This document shows, one piece after another, positions 8,687-17,468 of a DNA stretch of 64,000 nucleotides (the first letter of the stretch is position 1; every line of letters starts with the position of its first letter). The DNA lies in contig PCBK01000118.1 of assembly GCA_002731275.1 (NCBI GenBank), forward strand, positions 1 through 64,000, given 5' to 3'. The translations under genes and the position numbers were made by a program. The notes under the pieces are model-generated. The model ran no database searches. It saw only the letters and a list, made by a program, of their open reading frames with translations, and was not told the origin of the DNA. Source of the stretch: Deltaproteobacteria bacterium (GTDB taxonomy: Bacteria; Myxococcota_C; UBA6777).

Positions 8687-11600
8687 TTGGACGCACAAAC
8701 AGCCCCAAAAACCATCGCATATATCCACACTCACCCAATACCAGAAGACGCACTCACCGATGTGATCTGGCGCAGAGGCTACGCCCCTCAAAACGCCATC
8801 AACGGCCTGCCGACCACATGCCATGCTCTTTGTATCGTGCTCTCCGACAACCCATCAGACCAAACAGCTCTTGAATCGCTTGTCAATTCGGCAAAAGAGC
8901 AAGGGATCGCGTTCCTCACATACATCCCCCAACCCCCCTGCTCTCCCTTCAACTCTGCAGCCGAGCGCGTAAAAAAACACAAACTGCAAGCCCCAGCGCT
9001 CCAGGAACTTTACGAACTCGCACAACCATTCAAAACACAAGAAGAATTCGTCTCCACACTGTTCAAAGACCTTCTAGCACTAGAGTACACGCCCTCCTGG
9101 GAAGCAGATCAGCCAAACAGACAGCTTCTGCACCACCCCGAGACAGAGCGCCTTCCCATCGCGCCCACACCGTACATCGCCCATCCATATATCCTGACAA
9201 AGACATTTGTAGGTCGACGAGAAGAATTACAGCTTTTACACCAATGGGCAGACAGCAACGATCCTATGATGATCGTAGATGGCATTGGAGGATTGGGCAA
9301 AAGTGCGCTGACATGGGAATGGTTTACTCAATACGCACAAAAAGACATCAACGCGCTCGCGGGCGTCATTTGGTGGAGCTTTTACGAAAGTAACGCGACG
9401 ATAGGTCATCTCATCTATCAAGCACTACGGTACATGAGACAGCACACAGAGGAAGAGATCCACTCGATGTCTTTCAAACATAGACAGGCCGCCCTCATCG
9501 AAGGATTACGAAAGCAGCCCTACCTCTTGGTGCTCGATGGAATCGAGCGTATCATGGTCGCCTATCATCGACTGGATGCCCCTCAACTTCGGGATGAGCA
9601 GGTCTCCACAGGTGAAACCATCAGCGAACAAGAGCGTATGCGTCAATTTACAGACCCAAGACACGGTGAGTTCCTGAAGGACCTGTTGGCATGTACACCT
9701 TCCAAGATCTTGATCAGCACACGTCTCAAACCCAAGGACCTCGAAGACAAAGACAACAGCCTCCTACAAGGCGTCCGATACATCGCGCTCAACCACCTGT
9801 CACCAGACGATGCGATGGAGCTATTACATATTCAGGGCGTCAAAGAAGACAGCGCATCCATGCGTTCTCTACTCAAGAAACTCGACTACCATGGCCTGTT
9901 GATGGGGACTGTAGCAGGTCACTTTCGCCACGTAGAGGATGTTTCGGGTACACTCGCAGCGCTCGAAGAGACATTGGATTGGCAACATGAGAGTGGACCG
10001 GAGCGAAGAATTCGCTGGCTGGAGTACATCATGCAGCAGCTTCCAGACAAAGCCAAACAGCTCTTGTGTCAACTCGCAGCCTTCCGCTACCCCGTCCACC
10101 ACGAGGGCATTCGTGCGCTCAACCCCGATGCCCCCAAACCACCCCATCCAATCCGCCCTCCAGACGAGAGTTGGCTTGAAGAGCTGCGAAATGATCTGGA
10201 GAACGCAGATGACGATGCGGACAGAGAAGAGATCCTCGAAGACATCGAATACGAAGAGCAAGAGTTGACAGAGGCTTACGCAGAGTATGCCCAGTACAAA
10301 AATGAACTTCGTGAACACTACACCAGCGACGAATACGCACAAGCCCAGACGACATTCCACAAAACCCTTTGTGAATTGGAGTCTCGGGGCTTATTGCAGT
10401 GGGATCGTCCTGCAAACCGATACGATCTGCACCCTGTTATCAGGGGATACGCCTATGAACAGCTCGATCCAAATATACGTGAGAGCACATTCGAAAAGAT
10501 CCGCGACCACTTCGAGCGATTGCCTCCCAAAAAAGAAGAAGACATCCAGGATCTCAGTGATTTGAGGAGACGGCTAGAGATCTACCACGCGCTCATCGGT
10601 GCCGGGCAATACGACGATGCCTCTTACTTTTACGGTCATCAACTCGCAGACCCTCTCTATCAACGTCTATCTGCATACCACGCGATTATCGAGGTTTTGA
10701 CCCCACTATTCGTCAACGGCCTGGACGCTCCACCTGCGCTCTCTTCGGAATCCCAACAGAGCTACAGAATCACCAGCCTCGCCAACGCTGTGAGTATGGT
10801 CGGCAGGAACGATGACGCCAGAAAAATGCGCGCGCTCTCGATCAAAATGGACCTCGAAGCACGTAATGCTTCCAGCCTCTCCATCAGCTTGGTCAACTAT
10901 TCACTCTCCCTTCAAAGTGATGATCAACTCGAAGCTGCATGGCGTTGTATGGAGTTGGCGAGACGCTATGCGGAGTTTGGCTCCTCTCACAGCCGCTTGT
11001 CAGCCCTCATGTTTCAGGCGATGTATGCGTCAGGTCTTGGGCGCTGGAAGATCGTCGATGAAAACATCGAGCTCTTCGAGAGTCTTAACAGGACATCTCC
11101 CAGAGCGATTATCGAGACACGTATGGCCCTCGTGCAAGCGAAGAGTTACATTGCCCGCGATCTTCCCACAGAAGAAGCCCTCGATCGAGCGATGAAACTC
11201 GCACAAGAGCACCACTACAGCTCAGGTATCTGCCGCAATTACAACACAAGAGCTGGATATCTCTTCGCTCAAGGCAAGATCGACGAAGCCAAAGAAGCCA
11301 TCAAAGAGGCCATCACCATGGCCAAAAAAATGGGCTCGATCAATATTATTTTATACCTCGCGTTCCTCGCAGAGATCCACATCAAAGAAGGTGCCATCGA
11401 GGAAGCTGAACGCCTGCTCCAAGAGGCTGCCGGACTGGACGAACGCTACACGACATTCTTTACGTCATCGGCGCTGCTTGCCTTTGCCAAAGGTGAGCGA
11501 GAAAAAGGTATCCAATTTCTCGACAAAGCGTACAAAGAAGCCTGGGCAGAGGGCGAACCGTACAGCTGGGTCAACGATCTGAAAGATGTAAGAACATTTT

Positions 11601-11722
11601 ACAAAGAACACGATGTACCAGAACCAACACTTCCGGCCTATGACCCCACAAAGAGGCACGAGCTTCCTGTTGAAGCAGCATTACTAGAGTGGCTTGAAGA
11701 GCTCGAATCAGAGGCAGACTGA
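8687..11722 (+). CDS. STAND-type NTPase with TPR-like repeats (NB-ARC class signalling ATPase)
   Basis: 1011 residues from a TTG at 8687 with AGGAGAA about 9 nt upstream; no ATG occurs in frame before residue 194. Residues 1-135 form an N-terminal domain whose end (KTQEEFVSTLFKDLLALE) recalls the DUF4062/TIR-like effector domains in such proteins; this is tentative. FVGRREEL at about 174 leads into the NTPase: P-loop GIGGLGKS (199-206) and Walker B LLVLDGIERI (280-289). A charged segment follows at about 500-560, then about 400 residues of helical pairs (TPR-like) to the C-terminus. STAND proteins sense a ligand through the repeats, oligomerise and activate the N-terminal effector; many are antiphage or cell-suicide switches. 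A small gene follows after 7 bp. Confidence 0.85.
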   Translation: MDAQTAPKTIAYIHTHPIPEDALTDVIWRRGYAPQNAINGLPTTCHALCIVLSDNPSDQTALESLVNSAKEQGIAFLTYIPQPPCSPFNSAAERVKKHKLQAPALQELYELAQPFKTQEEFVSTLFKDLLALEYTPSWEADQPNRQLLHHPETERLPIAPTPYIAHPYILTKTFVGRREELQLLHQWADSNDPMMIVDGIGGLGKSALTWEWFTQYAQKDINALAGVIWWSFYESNATIGHLIYQALRYMRQHTEEEIHSMSFKHRQAALIEGLRKQPYLLVLDGIERIMVAYHRLDAPQLRDEQVSTGETISEQERMRQFTDPRHGEFLKDLLACTPSKILISTRLKPKDLEDKDNSLLQGVRYIALNHLSPDDAMELLHIQGVKEDSASMRSLLKKLDYHGLLMGTVAGHFRHVEDVSGTLAALEETLDWQHESGPERRIRWLEYIMQQLPDKAKQLLCQLAAFRYPVHHEGIRALNPDAPKPPHPIRPPDESWLEELRNDLENADDDADREEILEDIEYEEQELTEAYAEYAQYKNELREHYTSDEYAQAQTTFHKTLCELESRGLLQWDRPANRYDLHPVIRGYAYEQLDPNIRESTFEKIRDHFERLPPKKEEDIQDLSDLRRRLEIYHALIGAGQYDDASYFYGHQLADPLYQRLSAYHAIIEVLTPLFVNGLDAPPALSSESQQSYRITSLANAVSMVGRNDDARKMRALSIKMDLEARNASSLSISLVNYSLSLQSDDQLEAAWRCMELARRYAEFGSSHSRLSALMFQAMYASGLGRWKIVDENIELFESLNRTSPRAIIETRMALVQAKSYIARDLPTEEALDRAMKLAQEHHYSSGICRNYNTRAGYLFAQGKIDEAKEAIKEAITMAKKMGSINIILYLAFLAEIHIKEGAIEEAERLLQEAAGLDERYTTFFTSSALLAFAKGEREKGIQFLDKAYKEAWAEGEPYSWVNDLKDVRTFYKEHDVPEPTLPAYDPTKRHELPVEAALLEWLEELESEAD

Positions 11723-11729
11723 GAATACA

Positions 11730-12293
11730 ATGGACGCACTCGCGGATATCAAACAATGGCTTGAGGAAGCTTCTTTGCCATTACTTCGTTCGTACAGTCC
11801 CTTCTGTGCGACATGGATACTGCAACGAGAACGAGCGGAAGGTTTTTGTGTCGATCCCTTTTTTCAGACAGCGCTGACCTGCAAGCAACAATGGGAGCAA
11901 GGGAAGCTCTCAACACAACGTCTCAAGGAAGCTCGTATGGAGCTGCTTGGGAAGGCACGCACACCTTCCAAACACACCGACATCGAGTTCGATGAAGAGA
12001 CCTGCCTTGCGCACCAAAAAGCCCTATGTTGGTTCATTGCGTCGTGTATACAACCCTACCAATCGCACCCACGTACACGACAAGATGCGCTCTTTCACCT
12101 CAAACACCTCGACACAATCGTCCTCCTATGGGATCCGCATGCCCCCAAACAACTGTACACCGAGCTACTCCAATTACAGCACAACCACACTCATCAACAA
12201 AGACAGCTGCTCTCCCTCCTCCGTGAGCGAAAAACCCAACAAGACAGCACACTCGCCCACTTTCAAAAACAACTCGAAGAGGTGGTCTTTTGA
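11730..12293 (+). CDS. Hypothetical partner of the STAND ATPase
   Basis: 187 residues from ATG at 11730, 7 bp after the STAND stop codon, so co-transcribed and probably coupled. No family is recognised. The protein is mainly helical and cytosolic, with scattered cysteines and a Gln/His-rich C-terminal 45 residues (HNHTHQQRQ...) that look like a coiled coil. Position directly behind a STAND ATPase suggests an effector, sensor or regulator for it; this rests on context alone. Confidence 0.6.
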   Translation: MDALADIKQWLEEASLPLLRSYSPFCATWILQRERAEGFCVDPFFQTALTCKQQWEQGKLSTQRLKEARMELLGKARTPSKHTDIEFDEETCLAHQKALCWFIASCIQPYQSHPRTRQDALFHLKHLDTIVLLWDPHAPKQLYTELLQLQHNHTHQQRQLLSLLRERKTQQDSTLAHFQKQLEEVVF

Positions 12294-12344
12294 GACCCAC
12301 AGCAAGCGCTCCAAGAGACCTATACATCGCACGATTGTGTACTT

Positions 12345-12420
12345 TGATAGAAAATAGCTTATCAACTTGATAGGAAAACCTGATCTGGATCATTGACAAG
12401 GAATAAAAAAAAGCTATTCT
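12345..12420 (+). promoter_or_regulatory. Promoter of the bfd operon with an AT-rich inverted site upstream
   Basis: TTGACA (12393-12398), 16 bp, TATTCT (12415-12420) is a good sigma70 match. Just upstream, 12345-12364 reads TGATAGAAAATAGCTTATCA, an imperfect AT-rich inverted repeat in the manner of a Fur-type site, which would fit an iron-release ferredoxin. The Fur assignment is weak. Transcription would begin about 200 nt before the bfd start. Confidence 0.45.
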
Positions 12421-12534
12421 TGATCAAAGAATAACCGAGCAATGTGCTCTACTTTTCCTACAACGCTGTATTGGAGGACAAGTAAAACACACTGCTCATG
12501 GCATAGACCCACAGCAGAAAGACTGCTGACATAT

Positions 12535-12598
12535 ACATGACACTCCTTGTCATGTTTCACAGTACAATGGTCAAGGTAACCTTTTACTGTGTCACATG
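12535..12598 (+). promoter_or_regulatory. Leader with two mutually exclusive hairpins before bfd
   Basis: Hairpin 1: ACATGACA (12535-12542) pairs with TGTCATGT (12548-12555). Hairpin 2: CATGT (12551-12555) plus CACAGTA (12558-12564) pairs with TACTGTG (12585-12591) plus ACATG (12594-12598). Both need the CATGT at 12551-12555, so only one full form can exist at a time. The bfd ribosome binding site lies about 25 nt beyond. This is an alternative-structure leader in appearance; function is not known. Confidence 0.4.
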
Positions 12599-12630
12599 AA
12601 ATCGAATGCCATGACTCATGAGGTACCCCC

Positions 12631-12873
12631 ATGATCGTTTGTATTTGTCGAGCCATCAACGAAAAGAAAATCAACGCAAGCATCGACGGCGGCGCAAGAA
12701 CCGCAAAGCAAGTGTATCACTCACTCGGCGTCAAACCCAAATGCGGAAAGTGTCGTCCAGAGATCCAAGAGATGATCGATAACGCCTTGCAAGAACGTGT
12801 TCAGCGACTTCCCTTCCTCCACCAAGAAATCCTTCAGGCCCACGAACTGCTCAAAAGCCCCCAACCTGCATAA
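12631..12873 (+). CDS. bfd: Bacterioferritin-associated ferredoxin (BFD-like [2Fe-2S])
   Basis: 80 residues, ATG after GAGG. Cys4, Cys6, Cys38 and Cys41 give the CxC-x31-CxxC spacing of the BFD-like [2Fe-2S] domain, which normally ends near residue 60. In the best-studied systems Bfd binds bacterioferritin at its haem and donates electrons so that stored iron leaves as Fe(II). A bacterioferritin gene lies upstream at 8050. A 20-residue helical tail beyond the domain is extra. The next gene starts 3 nt after the stop. Confidence 0.92.
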   Translation: MIVCICRAINEKKINASIDGGARTAKQVYHSLGVKPKCGKCRPEIQEMIDNALQERVQRLPFLHQEILQAHELLKSPQPA

Positions 12874-12876
12874 TCG

Positions 12877-13368
12877 ATGCAACGAAGTATCATCGGCTAT
12901 TGCCAGGACGATGCAGGTGATTGGAAGGCTGAGCTGGATTGTGGACACTTTCAACACATCCGTCACCAGCCTCCTTTCATCCTGCGTCCTTGGAGCACCA
13001 CTCCAGAAGGTCGAGAGAGCAAACTCGGGCAAACACTTCATTGTGTCCTCTGTGATGAAGGAGCCTTTCCACCGTCCTTTGAAACGTATAAACAAACCCC
13101 TATCTTCGATCAAAACACCATCCCAAAGGGTCTCCTGCGTGCACACAGTACAAAAAAGGGTGTGTGGGCTAAAATTGTGCTCCTTGAAGGTTCGTTGCTT
13201 TACACCATCGAAGGAGCCCCTCCGCAATCCACAACGCTGACACCAACAGCACACGGTGTCGTCGTACCTGAGGTCGAACACCACGTCGCCTCAGAGGGTC
13301 CCGTGCGATTCTATGTTGCATTCTACAAAAAGCCCTCATCTCCAGAACAATCCCCCCACAAAGAGTAA
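12877..13368 (+). CDS. DUF3565-DUF1971 fusion protein
   Basis: 163 residues, 3 nt after bfd, so in one operon. Residues 1-65 match DUF3565: RSIIGYCQDDAGDWKAELDCGH, RHQPPF, RPW and a closing CVLCD, giving a probable metal-binding set Cys22, His24, Cys56 and Cys59. Residues 66-155 match DUF1971, a small cupin-like domain also found with TehB tellurite-resistance proteins: YKQTPIFDQNTIPKGL, KKGVWAKI, and the His-containing VVPEVEHHV. The two domains usually occur as separate proteins. The link with Bfd points to iron or oxidative stress, but no activity is established for either domain. Confidence 0.8.
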   Translation: MQRSIIGYCQDDAGDWKAELDCGHFQHIRHQPPFILRPWSTTPEGRESKLGQTLHCVLCDEGAFPPSFETYKQTPIFDQNTIPKGLLRAHSTKKGVWAKIVLLEGSLLYTIEGAPPQSTTLTPTAHGVVVPEVEHHVASEGPVRFYVAFYKKPSSPEQSPHKE

Positions 13369-13374
13369 GCAAGC

Positions 13375-15804
13375 TCACCAAACAGGTCCTTTTATCACGC
13401 GAATTTGATCATTACCGTAATCCGCGATGTAAAGATTGCCCTTCTTGTCAAACGCCATCTGGCTGATGTTGTTGAACCCTGATTTTGTTGCCAGGATATC
13501 ATTTACAGGGGAGGCTTTACCGTTTCCCGCGATCAACAACTTCTTTGGTAGACCAACATCAGCCAACATGAATATCTGCTCCCCTTCAAACACACCGAAG
13601 ATCTTCTCACCAGAAGATTGAAGAGATTCGTAATCGACTCCAGGAGAAGATGGACTACATACGGCAGTACAAGCGCCATCAAGACCGAGGAGATTGGGGG
13701 TCATCTTCGCGGAGTGTAACGCTAAACAGTCAGTACCAAAACAAGAACAAGACCCCTTCGCGCTGCACCCATCGACACGTTGCAATCGATACAATCGATC
13801 CATACTGTCGATCGTCAAGCCAAACATCCGAACTCTCATAGTGGAGTTGGCAACAGGTATGAGGGTCGCCGTTCCGCTGGTGCTTACTTGATACAACTCT
13901 GTCTCATTCACGACGTAGAGTGTACCATTTTTGGCAAATGCGAGGTCTCCAGGCTCCTTAAATCCCGTGGTGTATGTACTGACTGAGCCAGTCACACCGT
14001 CAATCCGACGAATGGAGTGATTATTTCGATCGGAGACAAATAAGTGTGTACCACTCAAATCAAAAGTGAGCTTCCCTGGATTGCGAAAACGTGCGTTAAG
14101 AGGGTTTGTGAGAGAGTCAACGTTTCCTTTCTCTGAGGCCTTCCCTGCGTAGACAACAACCTGTTTTGTCGTTGGATCGAGTTTGTAAATACATTGTGTG
14201 GAATTCGATGAAAAGAACACTTCTTGCTTCGAGTTGATAGCAATTCCCGTGATATTGACATTTGATTCTCCCAACAAGCTCTTGGTGGAGAGGACCAGAC
14301 TGACAATCCCTTCATCAACATAGCCATCACAATCATTATCCCGCTGATCAGCGAGTTCGGGTGAGGGCTGATTTATTTGAAAGCAAGTCAACTTCCCATC
14401 AATACACTGTTGTTGGCCAGTGGCACAGGCTCCCTTGGTCCCTACGACCTGACACGACTTGGCCTGGATGTCATCAACCATGCCGTTACAGTCATCATCA
14501 ATCTTGTTACACGTTTCAGGTTGTTTCGTCCTCTCTTTAGCGGCACAAACAGTTCCGTCCTTACTGTCATTGCACACAAACTTATCCGTTGTTTGACAGT
14601 CCCCTTGTCCAGCTGTACAGACCTGCCCTTTTTTGGTGAAATCTTCATCAACCTGTCCATCACAATCGTTGTCTTTATCGTCGCAAATCTCTGTGGTAGG
14701 TTGCCCAGGTAGACACACAGTCTTCTGTTTTTCACAGGCAGTACGACCATTTTTACACTCACCAAAGACACCACCTGCTGTGGGATTTGAACAAGCTTCT
14801 GCTTGCTCGGTAGGGGCTTCATCGATCTGCCCGTTGCAGTTGTTATCTAACCCATCACAGGTCGCTGCATTTTGTCCATCAAAGACTTTGTCGTACGCCG
14901 CTGCGTGCTTTTTGTACGCAGCGTCGTCACAATCAATCCAGCCTTTTTCACCACCACACGTTTTGCGAGCGCCTTTGCACACCCCCTCCTGCTTAGTACA
15001 CAGCGGTGCGCTGATGTTGTTATCGATAACACCGTCACAATCATCATCGACACCGTTACAATCCTCTTGTTTGCTCCCTTGTGGCTCCCCTTTGCAAAGG
15101 ACGCCAGAAAAGTCAGCCTTGCACTGCCAAACACCACTGACTTTGCAAGGACCAATGTTCTCGTTGCAACTCTTTTTTAGTTGTGGGAAATCTTCGTCAA
15201 CGAGGCCATCACAATCATTATCTCGCTCATCACAAAGTTCCTTCTCTGGCTTGCCTCCTGCAGACTGACATTTTCCCCATACACCTGCGTTTGTGCACTC
15301 CTGAAAGGCACTACAAACACCATCTTGTGTGCAAGGTTGTTTGCTTCCTGGCTCACAACTCCCCTCACACCGGTTATAGATACAAAAAGGTTTGGGTAAA
15401 CCCTCACAGTGTTCGTGCTTTGTACATTGCACACACCCTTCTCCCCCAAGGCAAAACTGTCCATCAGAACAATCCTTGTCCGAACCACAAATGCAGCGAT
15501 GATCTGTCGTACATTTTCGGGTAGGTGCGCTGTCCGAGCGACAATGTTCATCAAGCCTACAATTGAGGCAAACACCTTTGGTCCCACCAGGTTCCACAGC
15601 ACACCGGCTGTTCTCCAAGATCTTGAGACTCTCCTCTTTTGTCTTCACCCCTTCGAACGAAACACATGCATCACACCCACCTGGAATGATGATCACAGCA
15701 TTGCTTTCACACGCCAACAGTGAGAGAAAGACAAGGCTCACAACCCCCCAAGATAAAAAATAGAACAACGAGACAAACGTCCGCACACGCCTGGAATCTG
15801 ACAT
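13375..15804 (-). CDS. MopE-type lipoprotein with NHL-like C-terminal propeller
   Basis: 809 residues from ATG at 15804 (TAGGAG 8 nt upstream). Residues 1-33 form a lipoprotein signal ending LSLLAC. A Cys-rich N-terminal part (about 45-170) with EB-module-like CxxxxxCxxG units is followed by about seven copies of the MopE-type motif CDxxDNDCDGxVDE (about 190-510), named a putative metal-binding motif in Pfam and found in Myxococcota and in the copper-binding MopE of Methylococcus. The C-terminal 300 residues have repeated GxLYVxDxxNxxIRRI strands of NHL propellers. It should be an anchored surface protein binding Ca or Cu through Asp clusters. It converges with the DUF3565-DUF1971 gene with a gap of 6 bp. 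Confidence 0.8.
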   Translation of the reverse strand: MSDSRRVRTFVSLFYFLSWGVVSLVFLSLLACESNAVIIIPGGCDACVSFEGVKTKEESLKILENSRCAVEPGGTKGVCLNCRLDEHCRSDSAPTRKCTTDHRCICGSDKDCSDGQFCLGGEGCVQCTKHEHCEGLPKPFCIYNRCEGSCEPGSKQPCTQDGVCSAFQECTNAGVWGKCQSAGGKPEKELCDERDNDCDGLVDEDFPQLKKSCNENIGPCKVSGVWQCKADFSGVLCKGEPQGSKQEDCNGVDDDCDGVIDNNISAPLCTKQEGVCKGARKTCGGEKGWIDCDDAAYKKHAAAYDKVFDGQNAATCDGLDNNCNGQIDEAPTEQAEACSNPTAGGVFGECKNGRTACEKQKTVCLPGQPTTEICDDKDNDCDGQVDEDFTKKGQVCTAGQGDCQTTDKFVCNDSKDGTVCAAKERTKQPETCNKIDDDCNGMVDDIQAKSCQVVGTKGACATGQQQCIDGKLTCFQINQPSPELADQRDNDCDGYVDEGIVSLVLSTKSLLGESNVNITGIAINSKQEVFFSSNSTQCIYKLDPTTKQVVVYAGKASEKGNVDSLTNPLNARFRNPGKLTFDLSGTHLFVSDRNNHSIRRIDGVTGSVSTYTTGFKEPGDLAFAKNGTLYVVNETELYQVSTSGTATLIPVANSTMRVRMFGLTIDSMDRLYRLQRVDGCSAKGSCSCFGTDCLALHSAKMTPNLLGLDGACTAVCSPSSPGVDYESLQSSGEKIFGVFEGEQIFMLADVGLPKKLLIAGNGKASPVNDILATKSGFNNISQMAFDKKGNLYIADYGNDQIRVIKGPVW

Positions 15805-16125
15805 CCACAACACTCCTATAACTTTTCTGAAATGTCTCAAATGGAAAGGCAGAGTCTTGAGGAGCCCACTCCCTGGGCAATCGCTGAAACACGAACAACG
15901 TAAGATTCATTCTTAACAACAAACAGCCTTTTGCTTTCACGATTACAATCCATGAATTACAGACAAAAGGAAAACATGTCAAGCATCAAGCAAGATATTT
16001 CCTCCCCTTGCATTCAGAGTTGTACACATTGTCAAGCAGAAGCTACTTTGGCAAAGAAACACGAAATGGATGCAGTCCCCTTCTCCCCATACAATACCCA
16101 ACCGACAACCCACGCAAGAGGACGA
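15805..16125. other. Intergenic spacer without a convincing gene
   Basis: Upstream of the MopE lipoprotein gene and downstream of the membrane protein gene. A plus-strand reading frame starts here but runs mostly antisense through the next gene and is rejected. No clear promoter, terminator or repeat was seen. Confidence 0.4.
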
Positions 16126-17187
16126 CTACACTTTGGGGGGCATATTTTGAACGTGTGGTATGAGCCCTTGCCCTGCAGCTTTGATCCGCTCTTTGTCCCA
16201 AAAACCGACCTTCGCTCGCTGCTCCACAACAGTCTCTTCACCGCGTTCAATTTTGAGCGTGTAGGCCATCCCTCCCTTTGTCCTGACCTCCTCAACTTTG
16301 ACTCTCAACGACTCAAAGGGGATCTCGATGACATCTCTCTCATCACCACGTAACAACTCAATTTCACACGTATCACCACGAAAAGAGATGCTCTTAATGA
16401 AGTCTTTGACATACTTCTTGTAGAAGTAGTAATTGGTGAAGTTGATCGAGATAAACGCCGCCGCAAAGAGAAAGATCCACACCTGAAAAATCGCCCCCAC
16501 TGCCGCGAGAATCACGACCTGCACTCCGATCACATTGCGCAACATCACCCACGGCGTCCCTTGCCGCAAACGTTCATCCCAGTTGAGAAGCTCACTATCC
16601 GGCAGCGCTAGGGTTTTCTTTTGCCTCAAGAGATCTGTGATCGTCTCAGGGGGAAGCATCGCATAGACTTTGGGTTGCTTTTTGCGACCACGCCCGGCAA
16701 TCAAAAAGATAAAAACCGCACCAAAAAAGAACATCGAGTGTCCAGAGAACCCACGAGCTGTCCCAAGCTCTGCGCGTTTTTTGTCCTTCTTCCATTGCAC
16801 TTTGTCTTTGTACGTTTTGCGTATATCACCTCTGTACGTACGGACATACTTACCTTTTTTCACCTCATAGCTGCCCCCCTCACCGATGCTCGTGAAAAAG
16901 TTAAAGCCTGCGTACGCTCCCAAAAGGACTAACAATACGACTGGCCAGACAGGTCGCACCAACACATCAAAGAACTCGTTTTGCTCGTGCTTTTCGTATA
17001 CACTCAAACCAACGAGACCACCAATCGCCACGATCCCGCCGATGTGGAGGAGCACGACGAGAGGAAAACGCTGCTGCAAATTGATCCCCTGAAACGTCGA
17101 GATATGCACAGCAGCCGCACCAATCAGCCCCAAAGCAGAGAATAACAATAACGCTCCCCGAAACAACGAGGACTTTTTCTTCTCCAT
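16126..17187 (-). CDS. Integral membrane protein of unknown function
   Basis: 353 residues from ATG at 17187, chosen for AGGAG about 7 nt upstream. Four to five hydrophobic helices are seen: about 10-30, 44-64, 81-100 and 152-170, with a further pair at about 220-262. Between helices 3 and 4 lies a Lys/Arg/Tyr-rich stretch, and after the last pair there is a soluble C-terminal domain of about 90 residues rich in beta strands and charged residues, similar in look to PH-like domains of membrane proteins. No family is recognised. Upstream 17188-17468 is a 281-bp spacer, unusually rich in A and C on the plus strand, with no gene. Confidence 0.7.
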   Translation of the reverse strand: MEKKKSSLFRGALLLFSALGLIGAAAVHISTFQGINLQQRFPLVVLLHIGGIVAIGGLVGLSVYEKHEQNEFFDVLVRPVWPVVLLVLLGAYAGFNFFTSIGEGGSYEVKKGKYVRTYRGDIRKTYKDKVQWKKDKKRAELGTARGFSGHSMFFFGAVFIFLIAGRGRKKQPKVYAMLPPETITDLLRQKKTLALPDSELLNWDERLRQGTPWVMLRNVIGVQVVILAAVGAIFQVWIFLFAAAFISINFTNYYFYKKYVKDFIKSISFRGDTCEIELLRGDERDVIEIPFESLRVKVEEVRTKGGMAYTLKIERGEETVVEQRAKVGFWDKERIKAAGQGLIPHVQNMPPKV

Positions 17188-17468
17188 CAAATGATCTCCT
17201 ATGTTGTCATTTGTGTCCATTCACAAAGATAACGTACCACCGAAACAACAACGATAACAGGCTCACACAACACAAATTCACCAGATCGGAGAATTCTGCG
17301 CACAAGTCCTCCAAAACAAACCAACAGGCATACGACACAAGACTCAGACACAATCAAGGGCCGACCACACGACAACACCACATAACAAGCGAAACAAAAA
17401 GACCGGACCTACGAAAACAAAATAGTCAAACAAAAACCAAATCATACAAAAAAACTGTCACATCTTGT

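Noticed and set aside
7861-8730. A 289-residue minus-strand open frame opposite bacterioferritin
   Set aside because: It is fully antisense to bfr, which has every catalytic residue. The frame shows no domain and no start signal.
15931-16353. A possible plus-strand small gene starting near 15931 or 15979
   Set aside because: More than half of it is antisense to the membrane protein gene at 16126-17187, and the translated sequence has no recognisable features.
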